Below are positions 8,025-16,328 of a stretch of 52,670 nt of DNA, in pieces (the stretch's first letter is position 1; the number at the start of each line of letters is the position of its first letter). The stretch covers positions 1-52,670 of the forward strand of contig NZ_JAHUWN010000039.1 of the NCBI RefSeq assembly GCF_019219025.1, in the 5' to 3' direction. Made by a program: the position numbers and the translations under genes. Source of the stretch: Bacillus sp. sid0103. GTDB taxonomy: Bacteria > Bacillota > Bacilli > Bacillales_B > DSM-18226. Below the pieces are notes generated by a model. That model did no database searches, was not told the origin of the DNA, and saw nothing but the letters and a program-made list of their open reading frames with translations.

Positions 8025-9497
8025 TCAAAAATATTTTGACATCCCACTTGCCAAATTTTCGTATTTTTCATAAATAATTCTATATTTTTTACTATTTTCC
8101 ACATTTGGAACAATTGCTTCACCCATTGGTATATTCTTTTTAATATCTTCAAATGAATTAACTTTCCCAATTGCCACTAAAGCCGTCCAAGCTGCACCCC
8201 ATGCGGCACTGTGATAACTCTCCGGCACATAAATTTCCGCTTCGAATACATCGGCCATCATTTGCAGCCACAATGGAGACCTAGATAAACCACCGTTAAC
8301 ATAGATCTTTTGATGTTTCCCAGCTAACCGCTCTAATGCCTTGCCTATTTGATAGAGGTTAAAGGTAATACCTTCTAGTACTGCTCGGATAAAATGTTCT
8401 CTTTTATGTGTAACAGATAATCCAAAGAAGTTCCCTTTTGCCCGTTGATTCCAAATCGGCGCTCGTTCGCCATTTAAATAAGGGTGAAAGATAACTCCGT
8501 CTGCACCAAGTGGAACCTTTTCGGCCTCCGCCAGGAATTCAGAGAAGTCTCTTGGGTCATTCAAAAGTTCTTTTAACCATTGTAAAGCAATCCCGCCATT
8601 ATTAGTTGGACCTCCAATGATTGTGGTATTTTCTGTAAAGGAATAACAAAACGTTTCTTGATTTTCACTTATCTTAACGCCTCTTGTAATTTGCCTGATA
8701 GCCCCGCTGGTTCCAACCGAGACGGCAACTTCACCTGGGAGAATCGCTCCAATTCCTAAATTGGCCAATTGCCCGTCAGCAGCACCGATAACAAAAGGAA
8801 GGGCAGAATTTATTCCCATTTCTTCAGCAATTTGAGGATTAATCCCTGTTAATATCTCAGTGGGCGGGACAAGTCTAGAAAGCTGTTCTTCATGAATATC
8901 AATTAGAGATAATAATTTTTGATTCCAAGTGTGTGTGTCAGGATTAAATAACCCTGTTGCAGATGCCATCGAATAATCAATAACCCTTTGATTAAACCAG
9001 CATTGGAGTAAATACTCTTTTATCGACATGAAGTACTTTGCCTGAAGGTAGGGTTCATATTTTGTTTCTTTCATCCATAACAGCTTAACGAATGGTGTCA
9101 TTGGATGAACCGGTGTCCCTGTCTTTGAATAAATCTCTTTACCCATTGTTTCTATCAATGATTCCGCTTGTATATAACTTCTTCCATCCGCCCAAATTAA
9201 GGCCGGAGATATTGGGCTGCCCTGCTCATCTACACATATAAGTGAATGCATTGCAGCTGAAAATCCAATTGAAACTAACTCATTTTTCTCAATACCTGCT
9301 TTTTGGATCGCCTCTTTTATGGCTTGTACAGCGGATTGTTCAATCTCAATCGGGTTTTGTTCCACCCATCCTTGCTTTGGATAATTGAATGTATTCATTC
9401 TCTCGGCAACTGCGATTAATTTACCTTGTAAATCAAATACGCATGCTTTAACACTAGTAGTTCCGATATCAAGTCCAATTACAACTTCTCTTGACAT
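8025..9497 (-). CDS. gntK: gluconokinase, FGGY family
   Basis: Phosphorylates D-gluconate to 6-phosphogluconate with ATP in the cytosol. 490 aa. Both FGGY domains are present: N-terminal GLDIGTTSVKACVFD (phosphate-1 loop) and, in the second half, VSVGTSGAIRQIT, GGPTNNGGIALQWL, LNGERAPIW and the VNGGLSRSPLWLQMMADV signature region. Xylulokinase is the main alternative, but the overall pattern and the neighbours (gnd, tkt, a gluconate epimerase candidate) favour gluconate. It sits inside the Lar cluster between larE and larB, an uncommon place for a kinase unless the Lar enzyme makes its substrate. A hairpin at 9584-9604 separates it from larE. Confidence 0.88.
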   Translation of the reverse strand: MSREVVIGLDIGTTSVKACVFDLQGKLIAVAERMNTFNYPKQGWVEQNPIEIEQSAVQAIKEAIQKAGIEKNELVSIGFSAAMHSLICVDEQGSPISPALIWADGRSYIQAESLIETMGKEIYSKTGTPVHPMTPFVKLLWMKETKYEPYLQAKYFMSIKEYLLQCWFNQRVIDYSMASATGLFNPDTHTWNQKLLSLIDIHEEQLSRLVPPTEILTGINPQIAEEMGINSALPFVIGAADGQLANLGIGAILPGEVAVSVGTSGAIRQITRGVKISENQETFCYSFTENTTIIGGPTNNGGIALQWLKELLNDPRDFSEFLAEAEKVPLGADGVIFHPYLNGERAPIWNQRAKGNFFGLSVTHKREHFIRAVLEGITFNLYQIGKALERLAGKHQKIYVNGGLSRSPLWLQMMADVFEAEIYVPESYHSAAWGAAWTALVAIGKVNSFEDIKKNIPMGEAIVPNVENSKKYRIIYEKYENLASGMSKYF

Positions 9498-9583
9498 GCT
9501 TCATCTTCCTTTTCACATAACAATAAATAATATTGGAATTCATAATGTCCTTAATTGCTATAAATATGATCTTTAAAATAAGA

Positions 9584-9604
9584 GGCTTTGGATCATCCAA
9601 AGCC
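9584..9604. terminator. hairpin between larE and gntK
   Basis: GGCTTTGGA and TCCAAAGCC around a short loop. On the minus strand (the direction of the operon) only TCTTATTTT follows, so it may be a leaky terminator or a processing or stability element that sets the ratio of larA-SDR-larE to gntK-larBC. On the plus strand it is followed by ATTTTTTTG but no plus-strand gene ends here. Confidence 0.6.
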
Positions 9605-9647
9605 ATTTTTTTGTTTTTTCCTAAACAAAATTTTCAGAGGAGATAAC

Positions 9648-10451
9648 TTAAACAGACAGCACCTTATTCATGCTTCCACTCTGATATCCAATTAAATCTA
9701 AAGTAATATATTTGTATCCAAAGCCTTGTAACGCTTTTACGATCGGGTCATGATGTTCAAGAATTTTCTTCATTTCATTAGGTTCTACTTCAATCCTAGC
9801 AATATCCTGATGCGTCCGTACCCGTACCTGATGGATCTCAAGTGATTTTATATATGCCTCGGCTTTTTCAACCTTCGTTAACTTTTCTTTAGTAATATAT
9901 TCTCCGTAGGCAATTCTTGAAGAAAGACAGGCTAAGGATGGTTTATCCCATGTAGGCAAATCATATTTCCGGGAGAGGTCTCTGATTTCGTTTTTAAACA
10001 GGTTAGCTTCTAGGAGTGGACCGCGTATCCCCTTTTCTTTAGCCGCTTTCATACCTGGTCGAAATTCATTCAGATCGTCGGCTATGACCCCATACGCCAC
10101 ATTTTGAAAGCCCTTCTCTTCCATGACTGGAAGTATATGATCAAATAAACTGCTTTTGCAAAAATAACATCGATTTTTATTGTTTTCTGCATATCCAGGG
10201 ATTGCAAGTTCGGATGTTTCAATCACTTGGTGCCTGACACCTATTTGATTTGCCAGTACTTTTGCCTCTTCAAGCTCACTAGAAGGGTAGCTTTCAGAGT
10301 CTGCTGTTACAGCGAGAACATGATCAGCGCCTAGAGCATCCACAGCAGCCTTTAATAAAAAAGTACTGTCCACTCCTCCTGAAAATGCAACAACCACGGA
10401 TTCCATTTCTCGGAGAATAGACGTTAATTTTTTGTATTTCTCTGTTAGCAT
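9648..10451 (-). CDS. larE: LarE: ATP-dependent sulfur transferase of NPN synthesis, three-cysteine type
   Basis: Converts the two carboxylates of the pyridinium nucleotide to thiocarboxylates, the sulfur ligands of nickel. 267 aa PP-loop protein: VAFSGGVDSTFL at 22-33 and VTADSESYP at 48-56. Cys175 in SLACLSSRI is at the position of the sacrificial cysteine described in Lactiplantibacillus plantarum LarE. Cys95 and Cys98 (NRCYFCK) are also present. Three clustered cysteines mark the LarE variants reported to hold a [4Fe-4S] cluster and use sulfide catalytically, so this enzyme may not be a single-turnover donor. It follows the SDR by 88 nt. The codons for GVRHQ contain a copy of the GGTGCCTGACACC motif. 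Confidence 0.93.
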   Translation of the reverse strand: MLTEKYKKLTSILREMESVVVAFSGGVDSTFLLKAAVDALGADHVLAVTADSESYPSSELEEAKVLANQIGVRHQVIETSELAIPGYAENNKNRCYFCKSSLFDHILPVMEEKGFQNVAYGVIADDLNEFRPGMKAAKEKGIRGPLLEANLFKNEIRDLSRKYDLPTWDKPSLACLSSRIAYGEYITKEKLTKVEKAEAYIKSLEIHQVRVRTHQDIARIEVEPNEMKKILEHHDPIVKALQGFGYKYITLDLIGYQSGSMNKVLSV

Positions 10452-10539
10452 GGTCCTTTTCTCCCCCTATCCCTTTTCTAAATTAAAGTCAGCCATTGTT
10501 AATTTATTTATTTAGCTGTCGATTTATGTGCATGTTGGA

Positions 10540-11310
10540 TTATATTGTCATGCTGCCAAAGCCGCCATCAACTCGAATGAGTGTTCCTGTTACGAAACTA
10601 GACGCTTTCTCAGAGGCAAGCCAAACAGTAGCACCTTGTAACTCTTCCGCCTCACCAAAACGATTCATTGGCGTATGTCTCATGATTGATTCAATTCGTT
10701 CTTTGTCTAAAATTTTTCGATTTTGTTCCGCAGGGAAAAATCCTGGAATAATTGCATTGACACGAATACCATTTGGAGCAAATTCACGTGCTAAAAATTG
10801 CGTAACGCTGTTAATGCCTGCTTTTGATACGGAATACGTAAACACTCTTGATAGTGGTGTTGTTGAAGAAACGGATGAGATATTAATGATGCTTCCTTTT
10901 CTTTCCTGATCAATCATTTTCTTCGCAAAAATCTGGCAGGTTAACACAATTCCTTTTAAGTTTATATCCATAATTTTGTCCCATTCTTCCATATCAAGTT
11001 CAAAAAATGGCGTAGCACTATTTGTACCTGGAGCATTTAAAAGAATGTCCCAGCCTCCGGACCATTGTTCAATTTCGTTCGCAACGTTCACTAAAGATTC
11101 CTTTGAACTAACATCTGCAGAAAATGCCTTAGCTTCTCCGCCACTCTCCTTAATTTCCTTGACAACTTCCTCTGCTTTTTCAAGATTACGTCCTACAATT
11201 GCCACTTTTGCACCGTGTGCTGCCAAGCCTTTTGCCATTGCTGATCCTAAGACACCATTTCCACCAATTGCAACTGCCACTTTGCCACCTAAATCAAATA
11301 ATTTCGACAT
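10540..11310 (-). CDS. uxuB: SDR oxidoreductase, probable D-mannonate oxidoreductase (fructuronate reductase)
   Basis: A classical short-chain dehydrogenase, 256 aa: GGNGVLGSAMAKG (cofactor loop), NAPGT, catalytic ISSVSS and YSVSK (Ser/Tyr/Lys), then the C-terminal stretch APNGIRVNAIIPGFF, AEQNRKIL, HTPMNRFGEAEEL, SSFVTGTLIRVDGGF. That last pattern is characteristic of the SDR-type fructuronate reductases of Bacilli (YjmF/UxuB), which interconvert D-fructuronate and D-mannonate with NAD(P)H. The start at 11310 has AGGGAGAGAAG upstream; earlier in-frame starts overlap the larA end. It lies 22 nt after the larA homologue. A gluconate 5-dehydrogenase is the alternative. Together with uxaC in the window the mannonate role is the more coherent one. 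Confidence 0.75.
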   Translation of the reverse strand: MSKLFDLGGKVAVAIGGNGVLGSAMAKGLAAHGAKVAIVGRNLEKAEEVVKEIKESGGEAKAFSADVSSKESLVNVANEIEQWSGGWDILLNAPGTNSATPFFELDMEEWDKIMDINLKGIVLTCQIFAKKMIDQERKGSIINISSVSSTTPLSRVFTYSVSKAGINSVTQFLAREFAPNGIRVNAIIPGFFPAEQNRKILDKERIESIMRHTPMNRFGEAEELQGATVWLASEKASSFVTGTLIRVDGGFGSMTI

Positions 11311-11332
11311 CTTTTCTTCTCTCCCTAATCTA

Positions 11333-12601
11333 TTAAAATAAATTTCCCTCTGCATTGAACGGAATATCATAAAGATCTGAACATTGTTCCATATTAGGAT
11401 GCTGTTTCACATATTCAAGTAAGGGCTCAGACACTTCAATTTCACTTAAAACTAAGGTATTTTTAATGCGGACTAATTTGACGTTTCTAAAATCTAAAAT
11501 ATTGCATGTTTTTATCGCAGCTTGGATAGCTTGTTTATCATTTGGTAAGGTCGTAGCAATTTTTGTAGGAGCAACAACGGTTGAAGTTAATCCATTTGCA
11601 TAAGTTCCTTCTTTATCCATCTTGTCTACCAACCGTTGTGTCGTAAAGTCTGCCGTTCCTACTCCATTGGCATTTCCCTCTGATTGATGAGTCACGTCGA
11701 GTACCACCATCTTGTTAACGTCAGGTCCACCAGATGCATATGGAGTGGGATATCGTCCTGTAATATTAGGATCCATTCCATCACCACTAATATTTTTGCC
11801 AATTTCATCTATAACGAGGACATCTAATTGGTCAAAGAATAGCTTAGGTAATAACTCTTTTGCCTTTTTTTGTAGTTCTGGTTCTTTATTAATAATCTCT
11901 TCCGGAGTAAGCACTTCAATAATAGCTACTTTATCAAATGCATTTTCAACTGTTGCAACCCCGAAAAGTACGGGTGTCTTTTCCATGATGATTTTCGCCA
12001 TGGCTGGAACATTTTCTGCCATATACTTAAAGCCCATTTGATGACAGGCTTCCGCGCCTTTTTGCTTCCCTAAGCCAATACTAATCATCTTCATCATTCC
12101 ACTTTCAACAGGTCCCCGAAAAGCTGTGTGTGGTTTCACACGATTAATCACAACGATTCCATCCGCTTCTGAAGCAAACTTATCCACATACACTGGTAAT
12201 CCATTTGGTAGTTCACTAATCTTCACTACCTCCATTGAAGATCGAATCTCGCAACCGACGCTTTCTTCGGTTACTCCAAGATGTGCTAAAACTTCACGTT
12301 GGCCCTCTGCAGTGGCACCCCCGTGACTACCCATGCTTGGTACAATGAAAGGTTTTGCACCCAAATCCTTTAAAAACTGTACGGTTACTTCGGTCATTTC
12401 AACAAGACGGTCGAGTCCCCTGCTGCCAACAGCAATTGCAATTTCCATTCCAGGCTGGATTTTTTTCTGAATATGTTCTTGCTGTAGTTGTCCTTTCAGG
12501 GTTGTACCAAGTTCATCTATTTTTTTGTTATCAAAGTTAACTTTGACTTTTGCCATTTTAGGAACTGGAATATCTTTTAATAAATCTTGTAGGATCCCCA
12601 T
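11333..12601 (-). CDS. LarA-family nickel-dependent 2-hydroxyacid racemase/epimerase, candidate D-gluconate 2-epimerase
   Basis: 422-aa homologue of lactate racemase LarA, which uses the covalently bound nickel-pincer nucleotide for hydride transfer at the alpha carbon. GSHGGAT (H93), RVKPHTAFRGPVESGMMKM (H158, K171) and ACHQMG (H187) fit the catalytic and cofactor positions; the K171-H187 spacing of 16 equals that of Lys184-His200 in L. plantarum LarA. It heads the cluster that also encodes the cofactor enzymes LarE, LarB and LarC. Published work on the LarA superfamily found malate, phenyllactate and hydroxyglutarate racemases and D-gluconate 2-epimerases. With a gluconokinase and a mannonate oxidoreductase as neighbours, D-mannonate/D-gluconate epimerisation is my best inference. 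RBS AAGGAG, ATG start. Confidence 0.85.
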   Translation of the reverse strand: MGILQDLLKDIPVPKMAKVKVNFDNKKIDELGTTLKGQLQQEHIQKKIQPGMEIAIAVGSRGLDRLVEMTEVTVQFLKDLGAKPFIVPSMGSHGGATAEGQREVLAHLGVTEESVGCEIRSSMEVVKISELPNGLPVYVDKFASEADGIVVINRVKPHTAFRGPVESGMMKMISIGLGKQKGAEACHQMGFKYMAENVPAMAKIIMEKTPVLFGVATVENAFDKVAIIEVLTPEEIINKEPELQKKAKELLPKLFFDQLDVLVIDEIGKNISGDGMDPNITGRYPTPYASGGPDVNKMVVLDVTHQSEGNANGVGTADFTTQRLVDKMDKEGTYANGLTSTVVAPTKIATTLPNDKQAIQAAIKTCNILDFRNVKLVRIKNTLVLSEIEVSEPLLEYVKQHPNMEQCSDLYDIPFNAEGNLF

Positions 12602-12686
12602 GTTTACAGCACTCCTTTTAACCCTTAAGTTTCCTCATTCAATCCTATTCCATGTATTGATGAAAGTTATAAACGGTAATTCCTCT

Positions 12687-12700
12687 TGTAATCCCTTACA
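12687..12700. promoter_or_regulatory. cre-like CCC box upstream of the larA homologue
   Basis: TGTAATCCCTTACA, part of the palindrome TTGTAA-TCCC-TTACAA. It has the outline of a CcpA site (TGNAAN..NTTNCA) but CC in place of the central CG. The same box occurs upstream of uxaC and both GPH genes, at a similar distance downstream of a ROK-type operator. Confidence 0.6.
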
Positions 12701-12739
12701 AAAGAAACATAAAAAATATAAAAAAGTATTTTTATTTAA

Positions 12740-12756
12740 TTTGTTTACCAAACAAA
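12740..12756. promoter_or_regulatory. ROK-type operator of the larA operon
   Basis: TTTGTTT-ACC-AAACAAA, a perfect 7-3-7 palindrome resembling xylose-operator half sites bound by XylR-type ROK repressors. It lies about 6-22 nt downstream of the predicted transcription start, a road-block position. The divergent ROK gene starts at 12922. Confidence 0.7.
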
Positions 12757-12768
12757 CTAATTACCTGT

Positions 12769-12797
12769 ATAATAACATTACGGACAAATTACGTCAA
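12769..12797 (-). promoter_or_regulatory. sigma-A-type promoter of the larA operon
   Basis: Read on the minus strand: TTGACG (12797-12792), 17-bp spacer, TATTAT (12774-12769). Confidence 0.7.
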
Positions 12798-12860
12798 TAA
12801 TTATGAGATTTTTCCTTTTAAAAAACTATATTAAAGCTCATTCTTGATTCGGCACCTTGT

Positions 12861-12901
12861 CGATTGGAGCTAAAAATCAACAGGAAAGTTTATAAAAGCC
12901 T
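12861..12901. repeat. dispersed hairpin-repeat copy A
   Basis: CGATTGGAGCT followed by AAAAATCAACA and, 15 nt on, AAGCCT. The same order (GATTGGAGCT, AAATCAACA, AGCCT) recurs at 16281-16319. It lies in the ROK leader, ending about 20 nt before the ATG, so it may be transcribed. The remainder of 12602-12921 is the divergent promoter region. Confidence 0.5.
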
Positions 12902-12921
12902 AAAAAGTAAGGAGGTTCTTT

Positions 12922-14091
12922 ATGCTCACAGGGGATGCCGCATTTATCAAAAAAATGAACAGATCGTTAATCTTAAGTAAAATTGTTGAGCATAAATTGA
13001 TATCTAGAGCTGAACTTGCAAAAATTACAGGATTAAATAAAGCAACGATCTCTGTACAGGTATCAGAGTTATTGGACAAAGAAATCATTACTGAAACACA
13101 ACAGGAACACAAAAGTTTAGGAAGAAGGCCCATTATGCTCTCAGTTAACCGTAAGGCAGGTTTTGTCCTGGGAATTGACCTAGATAAACATTCCATTACA
13201 TTTGCCCTATCAGATTTAATCGGTACTTCTGTCCAGAACGAAATAATTAAACTGCATGTATCTGATTATGATGGTATTTTGAAGTTATTAATCGAAAAGA
13301 TAAAAGGTTATAAATGTAAATACGCACATACTCATTATGGTCTGGTGGGAATTGCGATTGGAATACATGGTATCGTGAATAAAGATGAATTGATTGATTT
13401 TGTTCCTCAACACGGCTGGCATAACAAAACCTTAAAAAAAGACTTAGAAGCTGAAATTGGAGTCAATGTTTACATCGAAAATAACGCGAACTTATGTTCT
13501 GTAGCAGAAAATGTGTACAAGCACCACCAAAGTACAAACTTATTATCTGTCAGTTTGTATTCTGGAATTGGCCTTGGCTTCATCATCAACGGTGCATTAT
13601 TCAAAGGATATCACGGTTATGCGGGTGAAATCGGGCATATGATTGTCGTTCCAAATGGAATACCGTGCAGCTGTGGAAATTTAGGATGTTGGGAACAATA
13701 TGCTTCTGAATCGAGTTTTTTTACCAAATTGGCTGTGAATCAAAGAGAACTTGGTGACAACTTTGAAGACTGCCATCATCTCTTCAATGAGCAGAATCCT
13801 ATTTTCATCAAAGAGATGGATCAATTTATTCTGTTTCTTTCTATTGGACTTAATAATTTAATTAACCTTTATAATCCTGAAATTATTGTAGTAAATAGTG
13901 AAATTCTTCGTTTATATCCAAATGCTGCTGAAAAACTTAAAGCCCATCTCAATTCTTCCATTAGCCATTATTCTGAACTGTTTATTTCAGAATTTGGCAA
14001 AAAGGCATGTATTATGGGAGCTTGTGCTTTGGCAATTCAAAACTTTCTAGGGGTTTCAGAGTTATGTTTAACTGCAAGCGAAGATGTGTAA
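12922..14091 (+). CDS. ROK-family (XylR/NagC-type) transcriptional regulator 1
   Basis: 389 aa. The N-terminal winged HTH (about residues 15-65: SRAELAKITGLNKATISVQV) is followed by a ROK sugar-kinase-like sensor domain: GIDLDKHSITFAL, GIAIGIHGIV, ENNANLCSVAE, GYAGEIGHM and the zinc motif CSCGNLGCWE. Repressors of this type release DNA on binding a sugar or sugar acid. It is transcribed divergently from the larA operon, with a matching palindrome over that operon's start site, so it probably represses it. It is a close paralogue of the ROK gene at 23302; both proteins begin with a TGDAA(F/Y)IKK(M/I)NRSLI pattern. Start: AAGGAGG, 6 nt before ATG. Confidence 0.9.
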   Translation: MLTGDAAFIKKMNRSLILSKIVEHKLISRAELAKITGLNKATISVQVSELLDKEIITETQQEHKSLGRRPIMLSVNRKAGFVLGIDLDKHSITFALSDLIGTSVQNEIIKLHVSDYDGILKLLIEKIKGYKCKYAHTHYGLVGIAIGIHGIVNKDELIDFVPQHGWHNKTLKKDLEAEIGVNVYIENNANLCSVAENVYKHHQSTNLLSVSLYSGIGLGFIINGALFKGYHGYAGEIGHMIVVPNGIPCSCGNLGCWEQYASESSFFTKLAVNQRELGDNFEDCHHLFNEQNPIFIKEMDQFILFLSIGLNNLINLYNPEIIVVNSEILRLYPNAAEKLKAHLNSSISHYSELFISEFGKKACIMGACALAIQNFLGVSELCLTASEDV

Positions 14092-14163
14092 TCTAGATAG
14101 AGAAACTAAACAGAAACGTTTTAATGGTGGATGCGTACCATTTAATCTTTCTGATCCAGTTAT

Positions 14164-14202
14164 AACCAATTCTCGCAACTAACATGTGGATTGGTTTTTT
14201 TT
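14164..14202 (+). terminator. terminator after ROK regulator 1
   Basis: AACCAAT and ATTGGTT form a 7-bp stem around a long loop, followed by TTTTTTTG. Confidence 0.6.
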
Positions 14203-14230
14203 GTCTTCCTTACCAATACCGATAAAAAAA

Positions 14231-14257
14231 GTGCCTGACACTTTAGTGCCTGACACC
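14231..14257. repeat. two copies of the GTGCCTGACAC motif
   Basis: GTGCCTGACAC at 14231 and GTGCCTGACACC at 14246, 15 bp apart. The same near-palindrome occurs at 10229, 19867, 38092 and 39105. It lies at the end of the convergent isomerase gene and may help terminate it. Confidence 0.7.
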
Positions 14258-14292
14258 CATTTTTACTTCCTAACTTTTATGGTCGACTAATT

Positions 14293-15153
14293 TTAAAACC
14301 AATCGTTAAATCCTAATTTTCTCAAGTGATTTGCTGAAATTTCTAGACATTCGAATGGGTCGCGTCCATAGGTATCATCTTGTTCAACCAAGAAATACTG
14401 TGCACCACTTTCCAACCCTGCTTCCATAATCGCTTTGATATCAAGGTTTCCTTCCCCAAGTTCCGCAAATTCAATTGTATTCGTAAAGACTTGCATGAAT
14501 TTAGATATATCGCTAAAGTCTAATTCACTTATATCCATCTGTCCGATGCGGTAATCTTTTAGGTGCAGTAAAGAAATACGGCCAGCGTAATTTTTTACAA
14601 ACTCGACCGGATTGACACCTGCTCTTTGAATCCAGTGTACATCTAACTCAAAACCGAGTTTAGTGGTGTTATTTTTAATAATATCTAATAAATATTCACC
14701 ATCATATTTTTGGAACTCGAGGTGATGTGTATGATAATACAATTCAATTCCATACTCTGCTAATCTATGAGCCATTTCTTCTGCCTTTTTAATAAAATCC
14801 ATGATTTTATCTTTATGACCCATACAAGTTAGAGGCAGCATTCCAATACGTAAGAAATTACAGTCAAGTGTCTTACAATCCTTAACAATTTTGTCAAAAT
14901 CATTCGTTAAAGTCTCGCCAGGTGCACCAGGCAGCATGGGTTCTAAAGCAGCGGACATCGCAGCAATTTTGATGTCAAAGTCGACACTCGCTTTTCTTAA
15001 ATCAGCTACATTTTCAGCTGTCATTGGAATTTGGGAAACCTCTACTGCATGATATCCAAGTTCCTGAATTCTTCTCATTGTTTCATAGGCACCAAGCTCA
15101 TCCACTTTACCTTTAAGCATCATCATTTGAACGCCGATTTTTCCTTTATTCAC
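14293..15153 (-). CDS. TIM-barrel sugar isomerase/epimerase-like protein (AP endonuclease 2 family), A
   Basis: 286 aa, xylose-isomerase-like TIM barrel. Metal-site motifs: YYHTHHLEF, LGFELDVHWIQRAG, RISLLHLKDY and EFAELGEGNLD, with a late YFLVEQDD. Family members isomerise or epimerise sugars or act on 3-keto-glycosides; the substrate cannot be read from sequence. The GTG start has GGAGGGG upstream and lies only 3 nt after the preceding oxidoreductase stop, so the pair is translationally coupled. The same pairing (oxidoreductase plus TIM barrel) recurs next door at 16329-18379, which suggests a two-step oxidise-then-rearrange chemistry. Confidence 0.85.
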   Translation of the reverse strand: MNKGKIGVQMMMLKGKVDELGAYETMRRIQELGYHAVEVSQIPMTAENVADLRKASVDFDIKIAAMSAALEPMLPGAPGETLTNDFDKIVKDCKTLDCNFLRIGMLPLTCMGHKDKIMDFIKKAEEMAHRLAEYGIELYYHTHHLEFQKYDGEYLLDIIKNNTTKLGFELDVHWIQRAGVNPVEFVKNYAGRISLLHLKDYRIGQMDISELDFSDISKFMQVFTNTIEFAELGEGNLDIKAIMEAGLESGAQYFLVEQDDTYGRDPFECLEISANHLRKLGFNDWF

Positions 15154-15156
15154 TTG

Positions 15157-16161
15157 TTACCCCTCCATAATAATTTTTTGTCTAGTTTCTGAAGAATGCC
15201 GGATTGCATCGATCATTTTGATTGATGTCAGCGCTTCCTGAACATGAACATAATTTTCAGTATTATTTACAATACAATCATAGAATTGATTAATTAATTT
15301 TACATGGCTTGCGCCGTAATAGAATTTAGTTCCAGGAAGTTTGGCATCTTCCATCAATGGTTCCTTCTTGCCGTTTTCATTTCCAAACGTTAACACGCTA
15401 TCCTTGATCGTAAATCTCCCCAGTTCAAGAACAACCTGAAGTTCTACACTAGAGTTTTCTGCATTTGCATTCGTGGCAAAAAATAACCCTTTTGTTCCGT
15501 TTCTAAACTGGATATTGGCTGTTGCTGTGTCTTCCACTTCAATGTCGTAATCCAACAGCTGGTCTATCGTACCTCTTATCGATTCAATTTCACCGCCGAG
15601 CAGTTGCATCAAATCCAATGTATGGAGTGCTTGATTAATCATTACACCTCCGCCAGCATATTCTAATTTGCCCCTCCACGGCTTAACGTCGTAGTACTCT
15701 TTCGGTCTAAACCAGGTGACTAATCCTTTTATACCAATCATTTTTCCATAGCGGCCGCTGTTCACAATTTCTTGAAGCAATTCAAAGGACTCATTATAAC
15801 GATTTTGAAAGCATACACAGATTTTAATATTCTTGTGCTCCTCCTCTAACCTTGCCAGAGCTAGTCCTTCTTTTGTATCCAATGCCAATGGTTTCTCTTG
15901 AAAAACATGGATACCCTTTTCTACACAAGCCTTCGTGACGGGGTAATGTAGATAATGCGGCAAACAAACGTGGACACAATCTAATGATTCTTTTTCGAGC
16001 ATGACAAGATAATCGGTATAAAAATTTACATCTGGTACGGAAATATTTAAATTTTCATCTATATCACAGACCGCCACCAACTTGGCATAAGGATTTGCTT
16101 GGATAGCTGGGATATGGATTTTTGAGATATCTCCAAGTCCAATAACTGCAACTTTAAGCAT
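15157..16161 (-). CDS. Gfo/Idh/MocA-family NAD(P)-dependent oxidoreductase A
   Basis: 334 aa. N-terminal Rossmann fold (VAVIGLGDISKIHIPAI), the EKPLALD motif with the catalytic-region lysine, then a C-terminal alpha/beta domain with GGGVMINQALHTLDLMQLLGG. Members oxidise sugars, inositols or glycosides, often at C3. I start at the ATG at 16161: AAGGAG lies 9 nt upstream, whereas the longer reading frame has no such site. A 12-bp stem-loop at 16180-16214 immediately precedes the ribosome binding site. It is coupled to TIM-barrel A (3 nt gap). Confidence 0.88.
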   Translation of the reverse strand: MLKVAVIGLGDISKIHIPAIQANPYAKLVAVCDIDENLNISVPDVNFYTDYLVMLEKESLDCVHVCLPHYLHYPVTKACVEKGIHVFQEKPLALDTKEGLALARLEEEHKNIKICVCFQNRYNESFELLQEIVNSGRYGKMIGIKGLVTWFRPKEYYDVKPWRGKLEYAGGGVMINQALHTLDLMQLLGGEIESIRGTIDQLLDYDIEVEDTATANIQFRNGTKGLFFATNANAENSSVELQVVLELGRFTIKDSVLTFGNENGKKEPLMEDAKLPGTKFYYGASHVKLINQFYDCIVNNTENYVHVQEALTSIKMIDAIRHSSETRQKIIMEG

Positions 16162-16179
16162 AAGGCATAACTCCTTGGC

Positions 16180-16214
16180 AAACGAACTCATGCATGACTG
16201 CGATGAGTTCGTTT
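16180..16214 (-). other. 12-bp stem-loop in the 5' leader of oxidoreductase A
   Basis: AAACGAACTCAT and ATGAGTTCGTTT are exact inverted repeats around an 11-nt loop, ending 3 nt before the ribosome binding site (16171-16176). It may be an mRNA stability element or a protein-binding site. There is no following T run in gene direction, so it is not a terminator for the gene upstream. Confidence 0.7.
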
Positions 16215-16241
16215 AATAGATTAATATTTTATATTTAATAA

Positions 16242-16317
16242 GCTGTGTTAAAGGACATTTGTTGATTTTCTAACTAAGTAGATTGGAGCTCAAATCAACA
16301 TGCAAGAATAACACAGC
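16242..16317. repeat. dispersed hairpin-repeat copy B, possible terminator of oxidoreductase B
   Basis: Nested inverted repeats: outer GCTGTGTTA with TAACACAGC, inner TGTTGATTT with AAATCAACA, enclosing GATTGGAGCT. It shares the GATTGGAGCT...AAATCAACA block with 12861-12901. It starts 11 nt past the stop of the gene at 16329 on the minus strand. Confidence 0.65.
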
Positions 16318-16328
16318 CTTTTTATAAG

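Noticed and set aside
8025..9497. Xylulokinase
   Set aside because: No xylose isomerase or xylose genes nearby, while gluconate-handling genes surround it. Not fully excluded.
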